From Blattabacterium cuenoti (GTDB lineage: Bacteria > Bacteroidota > Bacteroidia > Flavobacteriales > Blattabacteriaceae), in the NCBI RefSeq assembly GCF_014251995.1, contig NZ_CP059205.1:186001-250000 (forward strand): a DNA stretch of 64,000 bases, read 5' to 3'. A program made the position numbers and the translations under genes. The notes below the pieces were generated by a model, which saw only the letters and a program-made list of their open reading frames with translations, did not search any database and was not told the origin of the DNA. Of this stretch, positions 37,675 to 45,874 are shown piece after piece (position 1 is the first letter of the stretch; each line of letters begins with the position of its first letter).

Positions 37675-38434
37675 ATTTTATGTATTTTTTAATACTTTCT
37701 TCTAAATTATTTTTATTTAATGATTGAATAAAAGAACTTCCAATAATTCCTCCATTCGCATATTGACATGAAAAATTAAAAGTTTCCTTATCTTTTATTC
37801 CAAAACCAATTAATTTCGGAGTACTTATAGGTAATTTTTTAATTTTTTCAAAAAAAGAAATTTGTTCTTTTCCAAAGAAATCGACAATTTTTCCTGTTGT
37901 TGAATTAGAAGAGACTAAATATAAAAATCCATTAGTTATTTGACTTAAAAAAAGGATTCTAGAAGAATCCGTTTGTGGAGTAACTAGGAATATCATTGAT
38001 AATGAATATTTTTTAAACAAATTTTGATATTTATTTATGAATAAGTTAACAGGAAGATCTGGAATAATTAATCCTGATACTCCTGATTTTTTACAATTTT
38101 CCAAGAAATTTTTTTCTCCAAACTTGTAAAGTTGGTTATAATATCCCATTACAATAATAGGAACCGTCATTTTATTTTTTAATTCTTTTATTTGAGAAAA
38201 TAAAAGTGAAAGATTCATTCCATTTTTTAATGATATTTTATTACTATTTTGAATGACTGTGCCATCTGCTAAAGGATCAGAATAAGGAATTCCTACTTCT
38301 ATTAAATCCACAGGAAGATTTTGTAAGGTATTAATTATTTTTGTTGTACTATTTATTTTTGGAAATCCAGCTGTAAAATAAATGCATAATATTCTACTAT
38401 TCTTTCTTTTAAATAAATCATTTATTTTATTCAT
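37661..38434 (-). CDS. trpA: Tryptophan synthase alpha chain
   Basis: Cleaves indole-3-glycerol phosphate to indole, which is channelled to TrpB. The 257-residue TIM barrel has LIEVGIPYSDPLADGTVIQNSNKISLKNG with the catalytic Glu and Asp, GLIIPDLPVN, and IGFGIKDKETF. Last gene of the trp operon, overlapping trpB by 8 bp and tail-to-tail with the YggS-family gene by 14 bp. Confidence 0.96.
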   Translation of the reverse strand: MNKINDLFKRKNSRILCIYFTAGFPKINSTTKIINTLQNLPVDLIEVGIPYSDPLADGTVIQNSNKISLKNGMNLSLLFSQIKELKNKMTVPIIVMGYYNQLYKFGEKNFLENCKKSGVSGLIIPDLPVNLFINKYQNLFKKYSLSMIFLVTPQTDSSRILFLSQITNGFLYLVSSNSTTGKIVDFFGKEQISFFEKIKKLPISTPKLIGFGIKDKETFNFSCQYANGGIIGSSFIQSLNKNNLEESIKKYIKSIVD

Positions 38435-39629
38435 CGTAAGATAGATTTTTTGTTAAAAATTTTTCATAAACATTAATATCCTTGTCTCCTCTCCCTGATA
38501 AAATCACAACAACAGTATCTTCTTTTTTAAAAGAAATTTTTTTTAATGAAGCTAATGCATGAGCACTTTCTAAAGCTGGAATAATTCCTTCAGATCTTAT
38601 CAATTCATATCCTTCTCTTAAAGCTTCTTTATCTGTAGAGTATAAAAATTTAACACGTTTTTTAATAAAAAGATTAGCAAACATAGGTCCTATTCCAGGA
38701 TAGTCTAATCCAGGAGATATAGAATAAGCAGGAATAACTTGCCCATCTTCGTTTTGCAATAAAAAAGTCATACTTCCATGTAATATTCCTTTTGATCCAC
38801 AATGGATAGATGCGGCAGTTTTTTTTGTTTTTATTCCATGTCCTGCAGCTTCTACTGCTATAAGATTAACAGAATCATTATCTAAGAAATGATAAAAAGA
38901 TCCTGCAGCATTACTACCTCCTCCTATGCAAGCGATTACATAATTAGGATAACAAGATCCATACATTTCTTTTAATTGTATTTTAATTTCTTCACTGATA
39001 ACAGATTGAATATCAGCAACCATTTGAGGATAAGGATGTGGACCAACTGTAGATCCTATTAAATAATAACTTTCTGGATGATTAATCCAGTAACGAATAG
39101 CTTCATTTACTGCGTCTTTTAATGTCTTATCTCCACTACAGACTGGAATAACTTTAGCTCCAAGAGATTTCATTCTCAGAACATTAGTATATTGACGATT
39201 TATATCTGTTTCTCCCATGAAAATAACACATTTTAAATCCATTAATGCACAAACAGTAGCTGTAGCAACTCCATGTTGTCCCGCACCTGTTTCTGCAATA
39301 ATTGTTTTTTTATTTAATTGTTTTGCTAATAATGATTGACCTATAGCATTATTAATTTTATGGGATCCTGTATAATTTAAGTCTTCTCTTTTAAAAAAAA
39401 TTTTGGTTTTATATTTTTTAGAATATTTTTTACAAAAAAATAGAGGGGTCGGTCTACCTACATAATTTTTTAATATTTTTTTGTATAATGTTTGAAATTG
39501 AACACTTCTAATAAAATTTTTATAATTTTTCTGTAATTCTTTTATATTGTTATATAACATTTCAGGAATAAAAGAACCTCCGAATTCTCCATAATATCCA
39601 TTATCATCGACAAAAAATTTATTTTTCAT
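38427..39629 (-). CDS. trpB: Tryptophan synthase beta chain
   Basis: PLP enzyme that condenses indole with serine to give tryptophan. The 400 residues include GEFGGSFIPEMLY, the PLP lysine in NYTGSHKINNAIGQSLL (Lys91), AETGAGQHGVATATVCALM, and IACIGGGSNAAGSFY for phosphate binding. Length is standard. It overlaps trpF by 4 bp and trpA by 8 bp. Confidence 0.97.
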   Translation of the reverse strand: MKNKFFVDDNGYYGEFGGSFIPEMLYNNIKELQKNYKNFIRSVQFQTLYKKILKNYVGRPTPLFFCKKYSKKYKTKIFFKREDLNYTGSHKINNAIGQSLLAKQLNKKTIIAETGAGQHGVATATVCALMDLKCVIFMGETDINRQYTNVLRMKSLGAKVIPVCSGDKTLKDAVNEAIRYWINHPESYYLIGSTVGPHPYPQMVADIQSVISEEIKIQLKEMYGSCYPNYVIACIGGGSNAAGSFYHFLDNDSVNLIAVEAAGHGIKTKKTAASIHCGSKGILHGSMTFLLQNEDGQVIPAYSISPGLDYPGIGPMFANLFIKKRVKFLYSTDKEALREGYELIRSEGIIPALESAHALASLKKISFKKEDTVVVILSGRGDKDINVYEKFLTKNLSYDE

Positions 39630-40258
39630 GATTCTCTTATTTTTTTAATAAATTTATTAAGTAAAAAATTATCTTTTCTTCCTGGAAAAATTTCAAATTT
39701 ACTGTTTAGATCAATCCCAAATATTTTTGGATGTAAGAATTTTTTAATTTTTTCAAAATCATTAATTCCAATTCCTCCACTTAAAAAAAATGGAGTTTTA
39801 AAATTATACTCTTCAAGTTTTTTCCAACAAAACTTTTTTCCACTTCCCCCATAATTAATTGTATTACTATCAAATAAAAAATAAGTACAAAAAGGAATAT
39901 AATCTATGGTATTTTTAAAAGAGAAAAAATTATCTATTCTAAAAGATTTAATTATCCTTAATTTTTTTTTGAATAATTGTTTACAATAAACAGAATTTTC
40001 TGTTCCATGTAATTGAATAAAATCTAATTCATTATTTTTACTTATTCTCAGCACATTTTCTTCTGATTCATTCACAAAAACTCCAACCCTTAATATTTTT
40101 TTATCTATTATGTTTTTGGGTATAGAAAAATTATATCCAACAAATCTAAGAGATTTAGGATAAAATATAAATCCCATAAAATCGGGATACAAGTCAGAAA
40201 TTTTTTGTATGTGGAATTTCATTCCACATATTTTTATTTTTAATAATTTTTTTTCCAT
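39626..40258 (-). CDS. trpF: Phosphoribosylanthranilate isomerase
   Basis: Amadori rearrangement of phosphoribosyl anthranilate. The 210-residue barrel starts KIKICGMKF with the catalytic Cys, then FMGFIFYPKSLRFVG, RVGVFVNESEENVL, FIQLHGTE, LFDSNT with the catalytic Asp, and FLSGGIGINDFEKI. A separate TrpF (not fused to TrpC) is normal for Bacteroidetes. It follows trpC with no spacer. Confidence 0.95.
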   Translation of the reverse strand: MEKKLLKIKICGMKFHIQKISDLYPDFMGFIFYPKSLRFVGYNFSIPKNIIDKKILRVGVFVNESEENVLRISKNNELDFIQLHGTENSVYCKQLFKKKLRIIKSFRIDNFFSFKNTIDYIPFCTYFLFDSNTINYGGSGKKFCWKKLEEYNFKTPFFLSGGIGINDFEKIKKFLHPKIFGIDLNSKFEIFPGRKDNFLLNKFIKKIRES

Positions 40259-41074
40259 TTAAGAAAATGATAATAAAGATTTCACAAATATTTCGCAAGC
40301 TTTTCCAGGATTTTCCTTTTTCATAAAATATTCTCCTATTAAAAAACCTTTAAATCCTTGTTTTTTTAATTCAATAATATAATTAATATTATCAATTCCA
40401 CTTTCTGCAATTTTTGTATATCCTTCAGGAATTTTTTTGGATAATTTTAAACAATTTTTGAAATCTAAATTAAAAGTTTTTAGGTTTCGATTATTGATTC
40501 CTATGATATCTAAATTTTCAGTTATTTTATCTGTTTCAACTTCATCATGTATTTCTAAAATGATTTCTAAACCAATACTCTTTGCAAGTCTAGAAAAATT
40601 TTTTATTTGATTTTTAGTAAGAATATTAGCAATTAATAAAATAACATCTGCTCCTATAGCTTTAGATTCTAAAATTTGATATTCATCTATGATAAATTCT
40701 TTTCTTATTATTGGAATAGATATTGAAGAACGTACTTTTTTTATAAATTCATTTTTTCCAGAAAAAAATTTTTGATCTGTAAGTATAGATATTCCACTTA
40801 CTCCTGATAATTCATAATCTTTTATTATTGTTTCCATTACAATTGGATTATCTATTATTTTTGATGATAATGACTTATTTATAATTCCTTTAGATGGAGA
40901 TCGTAATTTAAACTCTGAAATAATTCCACTTTTTTTTTCCTTTAGTTTTTTAACTAATGAAAAAGGATTTCTTTCAAAGAAAAATGTTTTTTCAAGTTTA
41001 TTTACAGGATTTAAAAATTTTCTTTCATATACTTCTTTTTTTTTGAAAAAAACTATTCTTTCAAGAAGATTCAT
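40259..41074 (-). CDS. trpC: Indole-3-glycerol phosphate synthase
   Basis: Ring closure to indole-3-glycerol phosphate. The 271 residues contain ISEFKLRSPSKGII with the catalytic Lys, SGVSGISILTDQKFFSG, IIRKEFIIDEYQILESKAIGADVILLIA, IIGINNRNLKTFNLD and IAESGI. Complete catalytic set. It overlaps trpD by 4 bp. Confidence 0.96.
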   Translation of the reverse strand: MNLLERIVFFKKKEVYERKFLNPVNKLEKTFFFERNPFSLVKKLKEKKSGIISEFKLRSPSKGIINKSLSSKIIDNPIVMETIIKDYELSGVSGISILTDQKFFSGKNEFIKKVRSSISIPIIRKEFIIDEYQILESKAIGADVILLIANILTKNQIKNFSRLAKSIGLEIILEIHDEVETDKITENLDIIGINNRNLKTFNLDFKNCLKLSKKIPEGYTKIAESGIDNINYIIELKKQGFKGFLIGEYFMKKENPGKACEIFVKSLLSFS

Positions 41075-42075
41075 AAACTCAATAATTTTTTAAGAATATT
41101 TTTTGCTTTTCCACTTTTTAAAGATTGTTTTGCTTTATCATAATTGTTTTCAAGACTATCTTTATTCATTAAGCTTAATGCAAATGTAGCATTAATCAAT
41201 GAAACTTCGTTTTGAACTGAGCTTCCTTCTCCTGATAAAATCTTAATAAAGATACGGATATTTTCTTCTGTATTTTTTCCTCCTTTTAATTCATTAGGAT
41301 TTATTTTTTTTTTAAATTTACCTGAAATTCTTAATAATTTTTCAACAGAAAAATATTGCTCACCTCTTGAAGAATAAAATTTTGTATCATTAGTAAGTGT
41401 TACTTCATCATAACCATCTAAACTATGAACTATAGAATAGTTATTATCTGTATTTTGATACATATAATAATATATTCTGGAAGTTTCCAAGTTATTTACT
41501 CCTAAAAATTGATTTTTTGGATTAGCTGGATTTATAATTGGACCTAAAATATTAAAAATAGTTTTAATTCCTAACCTTTTTCTTTCTTCAGTAAAACTGT
41601 TTAAAACTGGATGAAACATAGGAGCGTGTAAGTAACAGATTCCAACTTTTTCTAATTGATTTCTTAATTTTTCTTCATTATTTGTAAAATGATATCCTAA
41701 TCCTTTTAATAAATTAGAAGATCCAGTTATTGATGATGAACCAAAACTTCCATGCTTAATTACTTTTTCTCCAGTTCCTGCTACTATAAAACATGCTAAA
41801 GTTGAAATATTAAATGTATTTTTTTTATCACCACCTGTTCCTACTATGTCAATAGCATTAAATTCTGAAAAATTTATTTTTATACATAATTCCATAAAAG
41901 CTTGTCTAAATCCAATCAATTCTTCTAGAGTAGGATTTCTCATGTTATATACAGTTATTATAGCTATAGCTTGAGTTTTGTTAATTTTTCCTTTTGATAA
42001 TTCTATAATAATATTTTTAGCTTCTTTTCTTGTTAATGTTTTTTCTAAAAAAAGATTTTCTAATATTCTTTTCAT
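41071..42075 (-). CDS. trpD: Anthranilate phosphoribosyltransferase
   Basis: Transfers the phosphoribosyl group from PRPP to anthranilate. From the ATG at 42075 (MKRILENLFLEKTLTRKEA) it is 334 residues. Signature blocks are FNAIDIVGTGGDKKNTFNISTLACFIVAG, KHGSFGSSSITGSSNLLKGLG and FNILGPIINPA. An upstream ATG at 42096 would add MVENRIK and overlap trpG by 19 bp; the shorter start gives a 2-bp gap and fits the family better. Confidence 0.95.
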   Translation of the reverse strand: MKRILENLFLEKTLTRKEAKNIIIELSKGKINKTQAIAIITVYNMRNPTLEELIGFRQAFMELCIKINFSEFNAIDIVGTGGDKKNTFNISTLACFIVAGTGEKVIKHGSFGSSSITGSSNLLKGLGYHFTNNEEKLRNQLEKVGICYLHAPMFHPVLNSFTEERKRLGIKTIFNILGPIINPANPKNQFLGVNNLETSRIYYYMYQNTDNNYSIVHSLDGYDEVTLTNDTKFYSSRGEQYFSVEKLLRISGKFKKKINPNELKGGKNTEENIRIFIKILSGEGSSVQNEVSLINATFALSLMNKDSLENNYDKAKQSLKSGKAKNILKKLLSL

Positions 42076-42077
42076 CT

Positions 42078-42659
42078 TTATTCTATTTTCAACCAATTAC
42101 TTATAATTTTTTCTCCATATGGAGTTAAAATAGATTCTGGGTGAAATTGTACGCCTCGAACATTATAAAATTTATGACGTAGAGCCATGATTTCTCCATT
42201 GTCTCCAATAGCTGTAATTTTGAGTTCTTTAGGAAAGTTATCCGGAGATATAATCCATGAATGATAACGACCAACTTGAATTTTTTTAGGTAACTTATGA
42301 AAAAGAATTTCTTTTGGATCTATGATTTTAATAAAGCTAGATATTCCATGATAAACTTTTTTTGTATTTAGAAGAGTAGCTCCAAACACTTCTCCTATAG
42401 CCTGTTGACCTAAACAAACTCCAAAAATGTTTTTAGTAGAAGCAAAAGTTTTTACCAAAGGTTTCAAAATGTTCGCTTCATCGGGAATTCCTGGACCTGG
42501 AGAAAGAATAATTTTATTATATTGTTCTATTTCAGAAAGTTTTATTTCATTGTTTCTGGATACTCGTACGGAAGTTTTTGTTAATTTTTTTACGACATAA
42601 ACAAGATTATAAGTAAAAGAATCATAATTATCTAAAATTAGTATTTGTTCTTTATTCAT
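42078..42659 (-). CDS. trpG: Anthranilate synthase, glutamine amidotransferase component
   Basis: Provides ammonia to TrpE. The 193 residues have LILDNYDSFTYNLVY at the N-terminus, the loop SPGPGIPDEA, the nucleophile in FGVCLGQQAIGEVFG and the His-Glu pair in GVQFHPESILTPYG. Catalytic triad is intact. It begins 9 bp after trpE. Confidence 0.96.
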   Translation of the reverse strand: MNKEQILILDNYDSFTYNLVYVVKKLTKTSVRVSRNNEIKLSEIEQYNKIILSPGPGIPDEANILKPLVKTFASTKNIFGVCLGQQAIGEVFGATLLNTKKVYHGISSFIKIIDPKEILFHKLPKKIQVGRYHSWIISPDNFPKELKITAIGDNGEIMALRHKFYNVRGVQFHPESILTPYGEKIISNWLKIE

Positions 42660-42668
42660 AAAATTACA

Positions 42669-44090
42669 TCATATACTTTTAGCTAAATTTATAGCTTTAA
42701 ATAAAGCCATAAGTTTATTGTTTACTTCTTCTAATTCTTTTTTTTCTTTAGAATCAGAAACAACTCCTGCTCCGGCTTGAAAAAAAAGATTATTATTTTT
42801 ACTTATAAAAGAACGGATAATTATGGCTGTATTAATACATGAATTATTTAATCCAAAAAATCCAATAGATCCACCATATATTCCTCTATGTTGATTTTCT
42901 ATTTTATCTATCAATTCCATTGCTTTATATTTCGGAGCTCCTGATAAAGTTCCTGCAGGAAAAGTATCTCCAAATACTTTTATAACGGATGTATTATTTT
43001 CCAGTTTTCCTGATACTTTAGAAACCATATGAAGTACATGAGAAAAAACCTGAATTTCTTTGAATTTTTCTACTTTTACGTCATAAGAATTTTTACTTAA
43101 ATCATTTCTTGCTAAATCTACTAACATAATATGTTCCGCATTTTCTTTAGGATTATTTGAAAGATTTTCAGATAATTTTTTATCTTTCTTCTCATTTTTT
43201 GATCTTCGTATAGTTCCTGCTATTGGATTAATATAAGCTACTTGATTATTGATAATTAATTGTGATTCCGGAGAAGCGCCAAATAATTTATAATTTCCAT
43301 AGTCAAAATAAAAAAGATATGGAGAAGGATTTATAAAACGTAAAGCACGATATACATTAAATTCATCTCCTAAAAATTTTTGTTGATATTGACGAGATAA
43401 TACTATTTGAAATACATCACCTCGTAAACAAGCTTTTATCCCTTTAGAAACCATTTTTTTATATTCTAAATCTGTTACATTTGAAAAATGATCTCCTATA
43501 GGATTGAATGGAAAAAAGGAAAAGTTCTTTTTTCTTACAAGTTTTAATAACTTATTAATATTAGTTTTTCTTTTAATATTAACAAATCGATGTTCAATTA
43601 ATTGAATATTGTTTTTATTATGATGGAACACAATCAAATTTCTATAAAAACTAAACCGTATTTTGGGAAGATTATATATCTTTTTAATTGGAGCATAAAA
43701 TTGAATATTTTCAAAGTATTGAATGCTATCATAAGAAATGTATCCATATAATCCGGAATAGGAAGAATAAGGACTAAAATCATTATCATTCTCAAATTTT
43801 TTGAAAAAATCTTCAATAAGAATTTTTACATCTAATTGGTTGGATATAGAAATATGTTTATAAACACAGTTTGGATATAATATTTGCAATCTATTTTCGT
43901 TCAGAATAAATTCAGAAACTGGATTAATGCAAAGAATAGAATAGTAATTCTTATTGTTATTCTGATAGTCAGAATATTCTAATAACATTGTATTTGGAAA
44001 AGTATCTCTCAGTTTTAAATATAATTCTATAGGTGTAGTACTATCAGATAAAATTTCTTTGTGGATAGTTCTAAAATTAAATTTAAACAT
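42669..44090 (-). CDS. trpE: Anthranilate synthase component I, with altered feedback motif
   Basis: Converts chorismate and ammonia to anthranilate, the committed step of tryptophan synthesis. The 473 residues carry the chorismate-enzyme blocks GDVFQIVLSRQYQQKF, INPIAGTIRR, EHIMLVDLARNDLSK, SHVLHMVSKVSGKL, DTFPAGTLSGAPKYKAME and FFQAGAGVVSDS. The N-terminal motif that in other TrpE proteins reads LLES, the tryptophan-binding site, is LLEY here (residues 36-39). Ser-to-aromatic change at this position in Salmonella abolishes feedback inhibition. First gene of trpEGDCFBA, preceded by a leader with a terminator-like hairpin. Confidence 0.96.
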   Translation of the reverse strand: MFKFNFRTIHKEILSDSTTPIELYLKLRDTFPNTMLLEYSDYQNNNKNYYSILCINPVSEFILNENRLQILYPNCVYKHISISNQLDVKILIEDFFKKFENDNDFSPYSSYSGLYGYISYDSIQYFENIQFYAPIKKIYNLPKIRFSFYRNLIVFHHNKNNIQLIEHRFVNIKRKTNINKLLKLVRKKNFSFFPFNPIGDHFSNVTDLEYKKMVSKGIKACLRGDVFQIVLSRQYQQKFLGDEFNVYRALRFINPSPYLFYFDYGNYKLFGASPESQLIINNQVAYINPIAGTIRRSKNEKKDKKLSENLSNNPKENAEHIMLVDLARNDLSKNSYDVKVEKFKEIQVFSHVLHMVSKVSGKLENNTSVIKVFGDTFPAGTLSGAPKYKAMELIDKIENQHRGIYGGSIGFFGLNNSCINTAIIIRSFISKNNNLFFQAGAGVVSDSKEKKELEEVNNKLMALFKAINLAKSI

Positions 44091-44114
44091 GGTTTATGGT
44101 ATTTTAATATGATG

Positions 44115-44142
44115 AAAAAAGGCCGTCCTAAAGACAAGCCTT
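44115..44142 (-). promoter_or_regulatory. Terminator-like hairpin in the trp operon leader
   Basis: On the minus strand AAGGCTTGTC pairs with GGACGGCCTT (nine pairs, one bulged T) around a TTTAG loop, and the run of six T includes the stem end. It lies 24 bp before the trpE ATG. It is the only GC-rich element in this very AT-rich intergenic region. It may attenuate transcription of the operon. No leader peptide with Trp codons is visible. Confidence 0.65.
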
Positions 44143-44583
44143 AGCAAATATTTTGAGATAAAATTTATAATAATTATTACTCAATTAATTAATACCATTT
44201 ACTTTATTTCAGAAATGACATTTACCTTAAATTGCAAAGATATATAAAATTTTTAATTATCCAGTATATATGGAATAAATGTAAAATTTAGATTATTATG
44301 TGTTACACGTTACAATAAAAAATACAAAAAATATTTTTTCTTGTATTCTTTAAATTGAAAAATTTTGAATTACAATATTTCAGTTTTTTTAAACTTAAAA
44401 ATCTATTGATAATAAAATTAGATTTGAATTTTAAAAAATTACGTATTGAAAGATTTTTTTGAAAAAAATACATTTTTCATAATATATTTTTACTTAAAAT
44501 TGCAATAAAATTTTAATTTTTGAATTTTTAGAATAAAAATGTAATTTTATCCACATAAACAAACAAAAAACAAAAAATAAATA
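44143..44583. other. Long AT-rich intergenic region between trpE and the glucosaminidase gene
   Basis: With the hairpin just described this is the longest non-coding stretch of the window (44091-44583). The minus-strand side holds a possible trp promoter at 44235-44242 and two very short leader frames, neither with Trp codons. From about 44250 to 44583 there is only AT-rich sequence with A- and T-runs and no RNA gene that I can fold or recognise. It should also contain the promoter of the plus-strand gene at 44584, but no TAnnTTTG is apparent there. Confidence 0.5.
44235..44242 (-). promoter_or_regulatory. Putative -7 box of the trp operon
   Basis: The minus strand reads TATCTTTG, matching TAnnTTTG, about 145 bp upstream of the trpE ATG. 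A start about six bases later gives a leader of about 85 bases before the hairpin. No ideal -33 TTG was found. Confidence 0.4.
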
Positions 44584-45294
44584 ATGAAAAATTATTTCTA
44601 TTTCATGTTATTGTTTTTGATAAATCCATATTTTTTACTATCAAAAAATTTAGATTTAAAAGAAATGAAAAAAGAAAAAGAAATGGAAAATGTTATTGAA
44701 TATGTAAAAAAATATGCTCCTTTCGCTATTGAAGAAATGAAAAAATTTGGAATACCAGCTAGTATTAAATTAGGACAAGGAATTGTAGAATCTTCTAGTG
44801 GAACTAGTCAATTGTCTAAAGCTACTAATAATCACTTTGGAATAAAGTGTGGAAAAAGTTGGATTGGTGATGTTTACTATCATGATGATGACCTTCCAAA
44901 AGAATGTTTTAGAAAATATAGTTCTGTTAAAGAATCTTTTCAAGATCATTCAAAATTATTGCAAAAACCACGTTATTCCAAATTATTTAATTTCCATAAA
45001 AATGATTACCAATCTTGGGCTGTAGGACTTAAACAAGCAGGTTATGCTACATCATTAAATTATGCAGATTTATTAATAAATCAAATAGAAAAATATTTGT
45101 TATGGAAATTTGATGAGGAAAATCCTAATGGAACAGAAGAAAAAATAAATTTATACTTAGAATCTATGATGCAAAAAAAAGATAAAAAAAATGAATCATT
45201 TTTTATGAAAAAAATGCGTTTTTTTTACAAAATTTTTTTAATGATTAAGAAAAAAATAGAACTATACAGAAAAAAAATTAATATTATATATTAA
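44584..45294 (+). CDS. Secreted glucosaminidase (GH73-like peptidoglycan hydrolase)
   Basis: Likely hydrolyses peptidoglycan glycan strands. The 236 residues start with a signal peptide (about 1-20) and contain a FlgJ/LytG-type glucosaminidase domain: APFAIEEMKKFGIPASIKLGQGIVESSSGTSQLSKATNNHFGIKC with a catalytic-type Glu, FRKYSSVKESFQDHSKLL, and WAVGLKQAGYATSLNYADLLINQIEKY. Free-living Flavobacteriia often have a C-terminal LysM domain on such proteins; here only a short basic tail follows. Preceded by the longest gap in the window. Confidence 0.88.
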   Translation: MKNYFYFMLLFLINPYFLLSKNLDLKEMKKEKEMENVIEYVKKYAPFAIEEMKKFGIPASIKLGQGIVESSSGTSQLSKATNNHFGIKCGKSWIGDVYYHDDDLPKECFRKYSSVKESFQDHSKLLQKPRYSKLFNFHKNDYQSWAVGLKQAGYATSLNYADLLINQIEKYLLWKFDEENPNGTEEKINLYLESMMQKKDKKNESFFMKKMRFFYKIFLMIKKKIELYRKKINIIY

Positions 45295-45359
45295 ACTAAT
45301 TAATTAAGTTTAAGTAATATAATAAATTAATAAATTAAGTAATTAATATCAGTTTTATT

Positions 45360-45764
45360 ATGAGCCTAGATAATTTGAAGTATAGTAAAAATCATGAATG
45401 GGTTGGGTTTGAAGTCCAAAATAAAAAAAGTAAAATGGCTTATGTTGGAATCACTTCTTTTGCACAGAAAGAATTAGGAGATATTGTTTACTTAGATATA
45501 GATAGTAATATAATAGGAAAGAAAATTCAGAAAGAAGCTGTTTTTGGAACAATAGAAGCAGTGAAAACCGTTTCCGATTTATTTATGCCTGTTTCAGGGA
45601 TTATTATTAAAATAAATGAAAAACTAATCTCTAAACCAGAAATTATTAATAATTATTCTTATGAAAAAAATTGGATGATAAAAATAGAAATTTTATTCAT
45701 TGAAGAGTATGATAAATTAATGTCTTTAGAAGAATATAATCAGTACACACAAAATTCTATATAG
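45360..45764 (+). CDS. gcvH: Glycine cleavage system H protein
   Basis: Lipoyl carrier that shuttles the aminomethyl group between GcvP and GcvT. The 134 residues include YSKNHEWVGFEVQ, VGITSFAQKELGDIVYLDI and the lipoylation site FGTIEAVKTVSDLFMPVSG with Lys69. Full length. The other gcv genes are elsewhere. It supplies one-carbon units to the folate enzymes. Confidence 0.96.
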   Translation: MSLDNLKYSKNHEWVGFEVQNKKSKMAYVGITSFAQKELGDIVYLDIDSNIIGKKIQKEAVFGTIEAVKTVSDLFMPVSGIIIKINEKLISKPEIINNYSYEKNWMIKIEILFIEEYDKLMSLEEYNQYTQNSI

Positions 45765-45874
45765 TTTAACTTATTAAAATATCCAATTAAATAGAAATTA
45801 CATTTCTCTCTCTGTAATTCAAAGATTAATTCTAACTGAAATTTTATTTATTATAATAATGATTCATCATAATT

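Noticed and set aside
41071-42096. trpD start at 42096, overlapping trpG by 19 bp
   Set aside because: The added MVENRIK is the out-of-frame reading of the trpG end; MKRILENLF is a better family start.
43634-43816. Second minus-strand frame inside trpE
   Set aside because: Fully contained in trpE in another frame, with no family features.
44250-44583. Possible small RNA gene (tmRNA, 4.5S or RNase P RNA) in the long gap before the glucosaminidase gene
   Set aside because: No tag frame, no conserved loops and no stable GC stem could be found.
45780-45835. Imperfect hairpin AATTACA/TGTAATT after gcvH as a terminator
   Set aside because: Only seven AT pairs with a ten-base loop and no T-run directly after it.
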